Source of the DNA: Rheinheimera sp. 1928-s
GTDB taxonomy: Bacteria > Pseudomonadota > Gammaproteobacteria > Enterobacterales > Alteromonadaceae
Reading direction: 5' to 3'
NCBI RefSeq assembly: GCF_029269265.1
Contig: NZ_JARIXP010000002.1
Location: 352,444-416,443 of the forward strand
Length of the DNA stretch: 64,000 nucleotides
Position numbers and translations under genes: made by a program. Below the pieces are notes generated by a model that did not search any database, was not told where the DNA came from, and saw nothing but the letters and a program-made list of their open reading frames with translations. This document shows, piece by piece, positions 1-7,749 of this stretch. The number at the start of each line of letters is the position of its first letter. Within the stretch, counting starts at the first letter, position 1.

Positions 1-1
1 G

Positions 2-1171
2 CTGGATATGATTGACGGCATCAGTCTGGAAGACCTGTTGGTGAAACGCACCAGCAATATGATGCAACCCCAGCTGGCCGAAAAAATTGGCAACCAGACC
101 AAAAAACAATTCCCTGAAGGTATTGAAGCCAGCGGTACAGATGCACTGCGTTTCACGTTAGCGGCTTTAGCTTCAACAGGTCGTGATATCAGCTGGGATA
201 TGAAACGTTTAGACGGTTACCGTAACTTCTGTAACAAGCTGTGGAACGCCAGCCGTTACGTCACCATGATGACTGAAGAAAAAGACTGCGGCCTGGCCGG
301 TGGAGAGATGGAGCTGTCGTTAGCCGATCATTGGATCATCAGCCAGTATCAGCAAACTATTACTCAATTCCGTGGTTATTTAGACAGCTACCGTTTTGAT
401 ATGGCGGCCAATACGCTGTATGAATTTACCTGGAACCAGTTCTGTGACTGGTATTTAGAGCTGACCAAACCTGTATTGTTTAAAGGCACCGAAGCTCAGC
501 AACGTGGCACCCGTCATACCTTACTGACAGTGCTGGAATCTTTGCTGCGTTTAATGCACCCAATCATGCCATTTATCACTGAAGAAATTTGGCAGCGCGT
601 AGCTCCTATGGTTCGCACTGACATCAACCCTGGCGACAGCATTATGCTGCAGGCTTACCCGGAATTTAATCAGGCACTGGTGAATGAAACTGCTACTGCA
701 GATCTGGAATGGGTGAAGAGCTTTATCGTTGCCATCCGTAACGTACGGGGTGAAATGGATATAGCGCCAAGCAAGCCGTTGTCTGTACTGGTGCGTAACC
801 TGACAAGCGATGACAGCCGCCGTTTACAAAGCAATATGGCCTTCCTGCAGAATATGGCGAAGTTAGAAGCCATTACTGTATTGAATGATGGCGACACAGC
901 ACCAGCTTGTGCCGCTCAGTTGCTGGGCAAGATGGATATTCTGATCCCTATGGCTGGTCTTATCGACAAAGAAGCCGAACTGGCTCGTATTGCCAAGCAA
1001 ATGGAAAAAGCTCAGCAGGAACATGACCGTGTTGCCGGTAAACTGGCGAACGAAGGTTTTGTCGCTAAAGCGCCTGAGGCAGTACTCGCAAAAGAGCGTG
1101 AAAAACTCTCTGAAGCTTTAGAAGCTATCACTAAGTTAAAAGCCCAGCAGGAACAAATCGCTGCGATTTAA
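2..1171 (+). CDS. valS: Valine--tRNA ligase, C-terminal part (5' end outside window)
   Basis: This is the C-terminal 389 codons of valyl-tRNA synthetase, the class I enzyme that charges tRNA-Val in the cytoplasm. The reading frame is open from the first base, so the gene begins upstream. The visible part starts just after where the KMSKS loop lies in this family, runs through the anticodon-binding helical domain (motifs [16 protein letters not shown] and [13 protein letters not shown]-like), and ends in the charged coiled-coil arm typical of ValS, from about residue 320 of the fragment ([20 protein letters not shown]). A strong intrinsic terminator follows 22 bases after the stop. The catalytic HIGH motif and editing domain cannot be checked here. 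Confidence 0.97.
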   Translation: MDMIDGISLEDLLVKRTSNMMQPQLAEKIGNQTKKQFPEGIEASGTDALRFTLAALASTGRDISWDMKRLDGYRNFCNKLWNASRYVTMMTEEKDCGLAGGEMELSLADHWIISQYQQTITQFRGYLDSYRFDMAANTLYEFTWNQFCDWYLELTKPVLFKGTEAQQRGTRHTLLTVLESLLRLMHPIMPFITEEIWQRVAPMVRTDINPGDSIMLQAYPEFNQALVNETATADLEWVKSFIVAIRNVRGEMDIAPSKPLSVLVRNLTSDDSRRLQSNMAFLQNMAKLEAITVLNDGDTAPACAAQLLGKMDILIPMAGLIDKEAELARIAKQMEKAQQEHDRVAGKLANEGFVAKAPEAVLAKEREKLSEALEAITKLKAQQEQIAAI

Positions 1172-1192
1172 CTGTCAGTTGCATAGAAAGAC

Positions 1193-1222
1193 AAAAGGCG
1201 ACCTGCGGGTCGCCTTTTACAT
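1193..1222 (+). terminator. Intrinsic terminator of valS
   Basis: Arms at 1193-1203 and 1208-1218 pair perfectly over 11 bp (AAAAGGCGACC with GGTCGCCTTTT) around a TGCG loop; the 3' arm itself ends in a T-run. It lies directly after valS. Confidence 0.9.
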
Positions 1223-1278
1223 TTTTCGTCCTGCAAAATGCCTTGCGGGTCATCGTCGCTGCGCTTTTACTTTAGGTT

Positions 1279-1737
1279 CTACGGCTTCAAATCTGACGAT
1301 ACTTTCCTAATCGTAGTATCTCGCCATTCGAGAACCCGGTTCTCCCGAGACCGTAATTCAAGGCGTGTTACAGGCTCGCCAGTCTGAGTTTCGACCAGCA
1401 CTGAGTGTTGTTCGTCCGGTTGGTAGAGATTATCCTCGCCCCACTGGCGCAAAGCGACAATCACAGGAAAAAGCCCATGCCCCATCTTTGTCAAAACATA
1501 TTCCTGATAAGCAGTGCCGTCAGAAGCTGGCGCAGTCTCCAATACTCCATGGTCTACCAGATCCTGCAACCGAGTAGTCAACATGCTTCGTGCAATACCG
1601 AGATTCTTCTGAAGCGCACTGAAGCGATTTATACCGTCGAGAACGTCTCGTATGATCAGAAGCGACCACCAGTCACCTATCACATCCAGAGAGCGTGCCA
1701 CAGGGCATTCAGCCTTACTTAAGTTCTTGCGCTTCAT
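1279..1737 (-). CDS. HxlR-family winged-helix transcriptional regulator
   Basis: A 152-residue DNA-binding protein of the HxlR/MarR-like type. The N-terminus has the conserved Cys of the family (AECPVARSLDVIGDWW), followed by the winged helix (LLIIRDVLDGINRFSALQKNLGIARSMLTTRL) and the typical YxLTxxG segment (YVLTKMGHGLFPV). The ATG at 1737 is preceded by AAGGAT at suitable spacing. It is divergent from an MFS exporter, and two matching palindromes lie in the shared intergenic region. The likely role is repression of itself and the exporter, with release by an electrophile or small substrate; the ligand is unknown. The pair has fewer TTA codons than neighbouring core genes, which suggests it was acquired. 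Confidence 0.9.
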   Translation of the reverse strand: MKRKNLSKAECPVARSLDVIGDWWSLLIIRDVLDGINRFSALQKNLGIARSMLTTRLQDLVDHGVLETAPASDGTAYQEYVLTKMGHGLFPVIVALRQWGEDNLYQPDEQHSVLVETQTGEPVTRLELRSRENRVLEWRDTTIRKVSSDLKP

Positions 1738-1802
1738 TCAGTTATCCTTTCTGGTTCACCTGACTGCCTCATTATACGGTCCTTTATCACCCCTGCAAAT
1801 GA

Positions 1803-1853
1803 AGTCTTAAAATAAGACTAGATATATTCAAAACCTGGTCTTATTATGAGACT
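1803..1853. promoter_or_regulatory. Pair of palindromic operators between HxlR regulator and MFS gene
   Basis: Two related inverted repeats: AGTCTTA-AAA-TAAGACT at 1803-1819 and GGTCTTA-TTA-TGAGACT at 1837-1853. They share GTCTTA/TRAGAC half sites with a 3-base centre, and their centres are 34 bp apart, about three helical turns. Both lie within 90 bases of the MFS start and 120 bases of the regulator start. The arrangement fits two cooperatively bound HxlR dimers; that binding is an inference. Confidence 0.7.
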
Positions 1854-1890
1854 TCATTCCATGTAACATCTTATTGCTTCAGGATATCGT

Positions 1891-3222
1891 ATGAACAGCC
1901 AGATAAATGACCATGACTCAACGACAAAACCCAGCGATCCGCCAGCCCCAGCGAATACCAGTAGCATCTCGATGGGAACGACTATTATCTTTGCAATAGC
2001 CAGCGGGCTAAGCGTCGCCAACATCTACTTTGCACACCCCCTACTGGACACCATGGCTGCCGACTTCGGAATAGCTCCTTCTGTGATTGGCCTGATCATT
2101 ACGTTGACGCAAATCGGTTATGCATGCGGGCTTCTGTTTATCGTACCGTTGGGTGACATTCTCGATCGTCGCAAGCTGATCGTAGCTCAAGGGTTGCTGT
2201 CCGCTATAGCCCTGACTGTTGTTGCGACGACCCGAAATGAAGCTATGTTATTCATCGCCATGGTCGCAGTAGGACTATTGGCCGTTGTCGTGCAGGTTTT
2301 GGTGGCTTATGCTGCAATGCTCGCCTCGCCAACAACACGAGGAAAAACGGTAGGGATGGTGACAAGCGGTATAGTCGTCGGTCTGATGCTGGCCCGCTTC
2401 GTGTCTGGAGTGCTTGCTGATCTTGGCGGCTGGCGCACGGTTTACATGACATCTGCCATAACAACCCTACTTATGGCAGCGGTCCTTTATCGCATTTTGC
2501 CGCGTGAGGCTGCTCCTCGCTCTTCGGTTTCCTATCCATTACTACTTCGCTCGGTGCTAACATTGTTTGTGCAGGAGCCTATTTTACGGATCCGTGCCAT
2601 TCTTGCTCTGCTACTATTTGCCGCTTTCAGTGCATTCTGGACTGCGCTGGTGCTGCCACTCAGCGCGCCCCCTTACGCTATGTCACACACGCAAATCGGC
2701 CTGTTTGGTCTTGCAGGGCTGGCTGGTATATTTGCTGCCAGCGGAGCTGGACCTTTGGCCGATAGGGGTCTTGGGCAATGGACGAGTGGAATATCTCTGC
2801 TGTTGTTGCTCATATCCTGGGGATTCATTGCCCTTCTTGATTCCTCAATACTGGCACTGGTGATTGGTGTGGTTATTCTAGATCTGGCAGTGCAGGCAGT
2901 CCACGTTACAAACCAAAGCATGATCTTCGCCATTCAGCCTGAGGCACATAGCCGACTGGTTGCTGGCTACATGCTCTTCTACTCTATCGGAAGTGCCATC
3001 GGAGCTATTGCCTCCACTGCGATATACGAGCGTGCGGGCTGGAATGGTGTATGTATTTTGGGCGCGACCATCAGCATAGTGGGTGTTGTTTTCTGGGCTA
3101 CCACTGCGCATATCGGGCGAGCACAGTGTCAGACTGCACTCCCATCAAGCCCACTCTGCCTTAAGCCCTTAAACGTCGCAAAAAAACAGGCAGATACACC
3201 AAAGCCACAGCACATAAAGTGA
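1891..3222 (+). CDS. MFS transporter, DHA1-like drug or metabolite efflux protein
   Basis: A 443-residue inner membrane protein with about twelve hydrophobic segments. The signature loop between segments 2 and 3 is present (GDILDRRKLI, about residues 90-100), as is the segment 4/5 proton antiporter-type glycine-rich region (GMVTSGIVVGLMLARFVSGVLADLGGW). This places it in the proton-driven drug:H+ antiporter class. The start ATG at 1891 follows AGGATATCGT. It is divergently paired with the HxlR regulator, so it probably exports the compound that regulator senses. The C-terminal tail overlaps the end of a small convergent gene. The substrate cannot be named from sequence. Confidence 0.88.
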   Translation: MNSQINDHDSTTKPSDPPAPANTSSISMGTTIIFAIASGLSVANIYFAHPLLDTMAADFGIAPSVIGLIITLTQIGYACGLLFIVPLGDILDRRKLIVAQGLLSAIALTVVATTRNEAMLFIAMVAVGLLAVVVQVLVAYAAMLASPTTRGKTVGMVTSGIVVGLMLARFVSGVLADLGGWRTVYMTSAITTLLMAAVLYRILPREAAPRSSVSYPLLLRSVLTLFVQEPILRIRAILALLLFAAFSAFWTALVLPLSAPPYAMSHTQIGLFGLAGLAGIFAASGAGPLADRGLGQWTSGISLLLLLISWGFIALLDSSILALVIGVVILDLAVQAVHVTNQSMIFAIQPEAHSRLVAGYMLFYSIGSAIGAIASTAIYERAGWNGVCILGATISIVGVVFWATTAHIGRAQCQTALPSSPLCLKPLNVAKKQADTPKPQHIK

Positions 3223-3337
3223 TCAGGAAAACCGCAATCACCAGTTGATAAACAATGTAGTTACTGGCCTCCACTGAGACAAACCAGCTGGTAATCACGC
3301 CGCTGATAAATAATAAAGCCCGCACTATCCAACTCAT
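3161..3337 (-). CDS. Small two-helix membrane protein, unknown function
   Basis: A 58-residue protein with two predicted membrane helices (residues about 5-20 and 28-50) and a basic C-terminal tail (FLRRLRA). I chose the ATG at 3337 because it follows a GAGGGGG ribosome binding site 5-6 bases upstream; a longer in-frame start at 3400 has no comparable site. The 3' end overlaps the convergent MFS gene by 62 bases. I do not recognise a family. It could be an orphan small membrane protein of this lineage; the good RBS and coherent hydrophobicity argue against chance. Confidence 0.6.
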   Translation of the reverse strand: MSWIVRALLFISGVITSWFVSVEASNYIVYQLVIAVFLITLCAVALVYLPVFLRRLRA

Positions 3338-3437
3338 AGCTGCCCCCTCTGATGCACCACTTTGATTCATCACTTTATGCCTGCGTTTGGCGAAGCACAT
3401 TGATACAGAACAAAGCAGCTATGATTTAACGCGCGGT

Positions 3438-4703
3438 TTAGCCTTTGTCGCTGTCCTGCGGCTTGGCAGGCAATAACCAATCCGGAGCTATCTGCTGTAA
3501 AAATGGTCGGGTGATTAAAGCAGCCTGTTTGGCAAAATCGCAGTAGTTTTCTTTGACTGTATTGGTATTCATCGCCACCACCAGTTGTAACTCCGGATAA
3601 ATAACTAACCAGCTTTGTGCGCCGCTGGACACGCCACCATGATGCACAAAACTGATAGTACGGCTAAGCGGATTGTCTTTGTCACAAAACAAATAGTTTT
3701 GCGAAAAGTTACGCCAACCCAAGGCATAAGACTGCTCATTGACTTCGCCATTGCTCAATTTTTGTGGTGTCCAGAACTGCTGCTGTACTACCGTAGGAAT
3801 AAAGTCTGAGTTAAACCAGGCTGAGCCTAACACTGCTAAATCGACTGAACTGGCGGCCAGACCTCCTCCAGCCCACCTTTGGCTTAAATTCACCTCTCTG
3901 TGTTTTTTGGCATAACCATCATGGGTCGTATAAAAGCTGACCTGATGGGGCGATGGTAGCTCGGAAGCAGCCAGAGAAGACAATCCAAGTGGCTGACTGA
4001 CTTGCGTATCCAGATACTGTAAAAACGGTGTTTTTACTGCACTTTGCAGTACAGCACTGGCCAGATTGACATCAAAGGAGCTGTAATGAAAATCTGTGCC
4101 TGCCGGGTACAGCAGCTTGCTTTCGTCAAATAAGTCCAGAGCGTCATGCACATCATGAAACTCAGCTTGCTTTAATAAAGTTTGTACCGCACCAATCCAG
4201 TCGGTGTTTTCTTTATAGCCAGGCAAACCCGCTGTGTGTGACATCAATTGCCGTAACGTTAAATCCTGCCACTGCGAATTGGGCAGATCGGTTTTATAGC
4301 GGCTGATTGGCGTATCCAACTCTATAACGCCGACTGCCATGGCTCTGGCTAATGCGGTTGCTGTCACCGCCTTTGATGTGCTGCCAATACGAAACTGACT
4401 TTCAATACTGGCTGGCTTTTGACTTTCCAGATCAGCATAACCTACAGCTCCGGCCCATAACAACTGGCCACGCCATGCCACCGCAGCCGTCAAAGCCGGA
4501 AACTGGCCTTGTTGCTGACTTTGCTTTAGCGCAATCATAGCTTGCTCGGCAGTGACCTGAAACTCGGATTGATAGACTTTGCTTTGCGCAGGTTTCTCTG
4601 CGGGTAACCCAGCCGATAAATCTGTCCAGCCAGACAACTGATCCCATGCCACTACAGCCCCAGCCAGCAACACCACTGCCGTAGTGATTAGTCTTTTCTT
4701 CAT
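3438..4703 (-). CDS. Serine hydrolase of the class C beta-lactamase / DD-peptidase fold, exported
   Basis: A 421-residue secreted protein of the beta-lactamase class C superfamily, which includes AmpC, DD-peptidases and esterases. The start at 4703 gives MKKRLITTAVVLLAGAVVAW, an N-terminal signal or anchor segment, after an AAGGA site; upstream ATGs at 4721 and 4748 are less well placed. The catalytic SxxK motif is in RIGSTSKAVTATAL, the second-motif Tyr in FHYSSFDVN (Y-S-S), and the third motif as HHGGVSSGAQSW. These are the active-site elements expected of a periplasmic acyl-enzyme hydrolase. The HxG third motif is more usual in esterase or peptidase members than in true AmpC, so beta-lactam resistance should not be assumed. 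It lies 120 bases downstream of the BlaI/M56 pair in the same direction. Confidence 0.87.
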   Translation of the reverse strand: MKKRLITTAVVLLAGAVVAWDQLSGWTDLSAGLPAEKPAQSKVYQSEFQVTAEQAMIALKQSQQQGQFPALTAAVAWRGQLLWAGAVGYADLESQKPASIESQFRIGSTSKAVTATALARAMAVGVIELDTPISRYKTDLPNSQWQDLTLRQLMSHTAGLPGYKENTDWIGAVQTLLKQAEFHDVHDALDLFDESKLLYPAGTDFHYSSFDVNLASAVLQSAVKTPFLQYLDTQVSQPLGLSSLAASELPSPHQVSFYTTHDGYAKKHREVNLSQRWAGGGLAASSVDLAVLGSAWFNSDFIPTVVQQQFWTPQKLSNGEVNEQSYALGWRNFSQNYLFCDKDNPLSRTISFVHHGGVSSGAQSWLVIYPELQLVVAMNTNTVKENYCDFAKQAALITRPFLQQIAPDWLLPAKPQDSDKG

Positions 4704-4826
4704 TGGTTTTGTCCTTTTCATGTTGTCGTTTTCATGGTTTTTTGGCAAAGCTCCGCCCGCAGGCTGAAAAGCCCGAATTCGAAGTCCACAAAATATTAAA
4801 TTCTAAACAGGAGCAGCAGTTTTGCT

Positions 4827-6359
4827 TTAGGGTGTAGCCCCCTGCTGTAACAGATAAGCCCTGACTTCGGCAGTAGAAGCCCTGCTGAGTGGCGATCGCA
4901 GTTCACTGCCATCCATCATGGTCGCTTCCACTTTCAGATTCACTCTGGCGCCTTGCTCAACCAGATATTGCACCATGGCCAAGTCGCCGATAAAGCTGGC
5001 ATTAATCAGCGGAGTTTCATCCGCCAGCACTATGGCATTCACATCAGCCCCAGAATGAACCAGCAGCTTAGCTAACTCCAGATTGCCATGCTGCGCAGCG
5101 ATAATCAGCGGGTTGCCATCCCGTCTGCTGCTTTGGTTCACATCAGCACCAGCAGCAAGTAGCAATTCCACCATAGCTTTGTCACCTGCTCGTACGGCCA
5201 GCATCAAAGCAGTGCCCTCACCCGGCATAGCTGCGTTTAACGGATAACCCAAAGCAAGCAATTGACGCACTTCGGCTAAATCCCGCTGCCGCACTTTTTG
5301 TAGTAATTGTTGCAGTTGCGTCAGTTCGGTCAGGCTAACCTGAGCATATTCAGCAGGCAACCTGGCCACCTGAGCGCGCTCCGCCAAAACCAAAGTGGCG
5401 GCGACCGACAAAGACAACGCCATGAGCAAAGCACAACTTTGTGGTGTGATTTTGCCTGCAGAACCTTGCAGCACAAGGCGGATCCGCTGCGCTAACAAAG
5501 GTTGCTGCTGCCACGGCATTGCAAGTAATAGCGGCTGCGCAGTCTGATGGGCTTTGCTGCAATCAAGTAAAGTTTGGGCATAACGATGTGGCTGCGTTAA
5601 TTGCGCCGTTACAGCAGCATCACAACTTAATTCACGGTATTTATTCAGTTGCCGACAGATTAAGCCCCAGACCGGGCTCCACCAGCACAACACTGCACAT
5701 AATTGTTGCAGATAAAAAGCCGCCAGATCGCATCGACGCCAATGCATACGCTCATGGGCAATCACATGCTGCAACTGCTCTGCCGATAACTGCTTCACCC
5801 ATAATGCAGGAAGGATAATACGAGGCTGACGCAGCCCCACCAGCATAGCGCTATCAATGGCAGAGTGCTGATAAAGTGCTGGTTTATGGTGAGCTGAATC
5901 TGGCAAGTTCAAGGGCTGAGCCTGTAACCATAACTGGCGGCTCGCTCTGTAACTTTGGCCGAATCGCCCTAGTTGCCAGCAACAGCCCAAAGGAATAATT
6001 AATAACCACCAGGATGGAGGGACAAATAAATAAAACAGCTGCGGCGCCAAATCCCAGCGCTGAGTTAAAGCCGGTTCAGTCTCTGCAACTGCTGTGGCTT
6101 CTGATAACTGAAGCTGTTGCTGTAAAACAGAGATATCAGCGTTAAACCAGTGCTGCGGCGCTCCCTGTTCAGTGCCTTCACTTAATACAACAGCGGGCAA
6201 CACATACAACAGCACCGCCAAGACAGTCCACAAGCGCAACATCCACTGCGGTTTTGGCCGCCATGAGCTTTGGCCAAGCCAATACAGCCATGGCACTGTC
6301 ACCAAGGCCAATAGCAGATGTAAAACCAGATAAAACAACAACCAGCTAAATTCCAGCAT
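4827..6359 (-). CDS. BlaR1-like M56 membrane metallopeptidase fused to ankyrin repeats
   Basis: A 510-residue inner-membrane protein. The N-terminal half has several membrane helices and the M56 zinc site HERMH (HVIAHERMHWRRCDL, about residue 198), followed by the downstream ELSCD motif that supplies the third zinc ligand. Where BlaR1 and MecR1 carry a penicillin-binding sensor, this protein instead has ankyrin repeats (about residues 375-480; GTALMLAVRAGDKAMVELLL, NPLIIAAQHGNLELAKLLV, TPLINASFIGDLAMVQYLV). It begins 2 bases after the stop of a BlaI-type repressor, so the two are co-transcribed. In this family the peptidase inactivates the repressor after a signal; the ankyrin part may sense a protein partner rather than a beta-lactam. 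Confidence 0.88.
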   Translation of the reverse strand: MLEFSWLLFYLVLHLLLALVTVPWLYWLGQSSWRPKPQWMLRLWTVLAVLLYVLPAVVLSEGTEQGAPQHWFNADISVLQQQLQLSEATAVAETEPALTQRWDLAPQLFYLFVPPSWWLLIIPLGCCWQLGRFGQSYRASRQLWLQAQPLNLPDSAHHKPALYQHSAIDSAMLVGLRQPRIILPALWVKQLSAEQLQHVIAHERMHWRRCDLAAFYLQQLCAVLCWWSPVWGLICRQLNKYRELSCDAAVTAQLTQPHRYAQTLLDCSKAHQTAQPLLLAMPWQQQPLLAQRIRLVLQGSAGKITPQSCALLMALSLSVAATLVLAERAQVARLPAEYAQVSLTELTQLQQLLQKVRQRDLAEVRQLLALGYPLNAAMPGEGTALMLAVRAGDKAMVELLLAAGADVNQSSRRDGNPLIIAAQHGNLELAKLLVHSGADVNAIVLADETPLINASFIGDLAMVQYLVEQGARVNLKVEATMMDGSELRSPLSRASTAEVRAYLLQQGATP

Positions 6360-6361
6360 GA

Positions 6362-6760
6362 TCAGTCTCCCTGTGCTGCCTTATCTGAGTGAGCGTTAAT
6401 TTGCGCCTGTAATTCATCAACAAGTTCTGGCGCTAACTCTTCTTGCTCTATCAGATGTTGTGCCAGCAACGCCGGAGAGCCGCCAAAAAAACGCTGCAGC
6501 AGTGTACTTAGGGCCTGACTGCGGGCTTCCTGCTGCACTGTAGTCGCCTGATAAATAAAAGCTTTGCCTTGCTTCTCACACTCAACATGGCCTTTATCAA
6601 ACAGAATACGACATAAAGTTTGTACTGTAGTGTAAGCCACAGCAGCATCTTTGCTTAGCTCTGCTGTGATGTCTTTCACTGAACAAGGGCCATGTTGCCA
6701 TAACACCTGCATGATTTTTTGCTCTGCACTGGTTAGCTCGAGGGATTTTGTTCTGGCCAT
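6362..6760 (-). CDS. BlaI/MecI-family transcriptional repressor
   Basis: A 132-residue winged-helix repressor (MARTKSLELTSAEQKIMQVLW; then SVKDITAELSKDAAVAYTTVQTL, the recognition helix region) with a C-terminal dimerisation part. I place the start at 6760. A longer frame from 6817 would run over the two operators upstream and lacks a ribosome binding site. The gene is translationally adjacent to the M56 peptidase, the usual partner that relieves repression. The likely regulon is its own operon and possibly the serine hydrolase just downstream. Confidence 0.88.
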   Translation of the reverse strand: MARTKSLELTSAEQKIMQVLWQHGPCSVKDITAELSKDAAVAYTTVQTLCRILFDKGHVECEKQGKAFIYQATTVQQEARSQALSTLLQRFFGGSPALLAQHLIEQEELAPELVDELQAQINAHSDKAAQGD

Positions 6761-6785
6761 GCCTGTTACCCGAAAAAAATTATCT

Positions 6786-6844
6786 ACTAAAGAATTAGTT
6801 CCAAGATAGCTGAGCATTTTTCATACTGCAACTAATTCTTTAGT
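6786..6844. promoter_or_regulatory. Two BlaI-type operators upstream of the repressor
   Basis: Two palindromes of the form ACTAA-N4-TTAGT lie at 6786-6799 (centre AGAA) and 6831-6844 (centre TTCT), 45 bp apart centre to centre. Their surroundings form a larger inverted repeat with TATCTAC at 6781-6787 and GTAGATA at 6849-6855. They precede the repressor start by 26 and 71 bases. The sequence resembles the TACTA-type dyads bound by BlaI and MecI; autoregulation is inferred. Confidence 0.75.
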
Positions 6845-7014
6845 TTTTGTAGATAATTGAACGAATGACATTAGCTTTACCGCTATTCCATCGCAGAATT
6901 ATGTAAAGTTCTGGTAAAAAACTTGGACTGAAGCTCAATCTGCTATACCATCCGCGCCGCCTGCAGCACCGAGGTTGCAGGTTCCCTGATTAATTCTCAA
7001 ATGGAAGAGACAAG

Positions 7015-7416
7015 ATGAAATTAAAGTTAAGCGCCTTATTTGTTGCCTTAGTAGTGACTGCAGTGCCAGCTCAGGCTGACTGGTTAAATGCTGTTAAAGA
7101 TGGTGTAGGCAGCACACTAAAAGAAACCAAAGAAAGCGCCAAAACTGCAGCTTTAAATACGTCAGTGCGTACAGCTTTAGGTTTAACTGAAGGTAAATCT
7201 ACTCAGGCTGCTATTGCTGAAAAACTGGGTGAACCAGCAAGCAAAACAGAAAAAGACGGTAAAACCTTGTGGTTATACGACGTGACTGTATTGTCTGCCA
7301 GCTACCCTACTTTAACGGAGTTAGTAAAAACTCAGGAAGCTGCACAAAAATCAGTGCAACTAAGCTTTAACGCTGATGTGTTAAATAAGTTAGAACTGAT
7401 CACTCAGGCTAAATAA
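7015..7416 (+). CDS. Small periplasmic protein, unknown function
   Basis: A 133-residue protein with a clear Sec signal peptide (MKLKLSALFVALVVTAVPAQA, cleavage after AQA). The mature part has a short amphipathic helical region and then a segment AIAEKLGEPASKTEKDGKTLW that is reminiscent of the BamE/OmlA-like fold (LGxPxxxxxxGxxxWxY). I would not assign it to that family without a profile search. The start is preceded by GGAAGAGAC. It is a single-gene unit with its own terminator. Confidence 0.75.
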   Translation: MKLKLSALFVALVVTAVPAQADWLNAVKDGVGSTLKETKESAKTAALNTSVRTALGLTEGKSTQAAIAEKLGEPASKTEKDGKTLWLYDVTVLSASYPTLTELVKTQEAAQKSVQLSFNADVLNKLELITQAK

Positions 7417-7422
7417 TTTTCT

Positions 7423-7460
7423 GATCACTGCTGCCTGTGGTGGCAGTGATTTTTCTAATT
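7423..7460 (+). terminator. Terminator after the small periplasmic protein gene
   Basis: Stem formed by ATCACTGC and GCAGTGAT with a loop of about 12 bases, followed by a TTTTTC run. Confidence 0.7.
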
Positions 7461-7749
7461 AAATTCAAATGGTTAAACTAAACCCCTACCTAAATTCCAT
7501 CTTCAGACAAATATTGTACAAAACATTTTTTTTGTTATTATTGCGCGCCTGAATTTAACCCGTGTAAATTCATTCTGTTGTTTACCCTGATCTGATGAAA
7601 TTGCGCCATAAGCAATCACTTTCAGTCCCGGGCTCTGGCAGCTCAACCCCAAACACTCCGTACGTAAGCAAATAAGCTAATAAGCTATGCTCTACTGCGG
7701 TTGGCTTTTATTTTTCTGGCATTGCCAGGCTTTGTGAAGGAACCCTTTA
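7461..7749 (+). other. Intergenic leader of the NhaC antiporter gene
   Basis: About 290 bases without a gene. It holds an AT-rich stretch at 7528-7542, an inverted repeat GAATTTA/TAAATTC at 7551-7571, and a pyrimidine-rich tract before the start codon of the antiporter. I looked for a lysine riboswitch, since some NhaC-family genes carry one, and did not see its conserved core. An untranslated leader of unknown role is possible. Confidence 0.4.

Noticed and set aside
3438-4703. AmpC beta-lactamase
   Set aside because: The fold is shared, but the HHGG third motif fits esterase or peptidase members, so resistance is not supported.
7461-7749. Lysine riboswitch before the NhaC gene
   Set aside because: The length and position were suggestive, but the conserved junction core of the lysine aptamer was not found.
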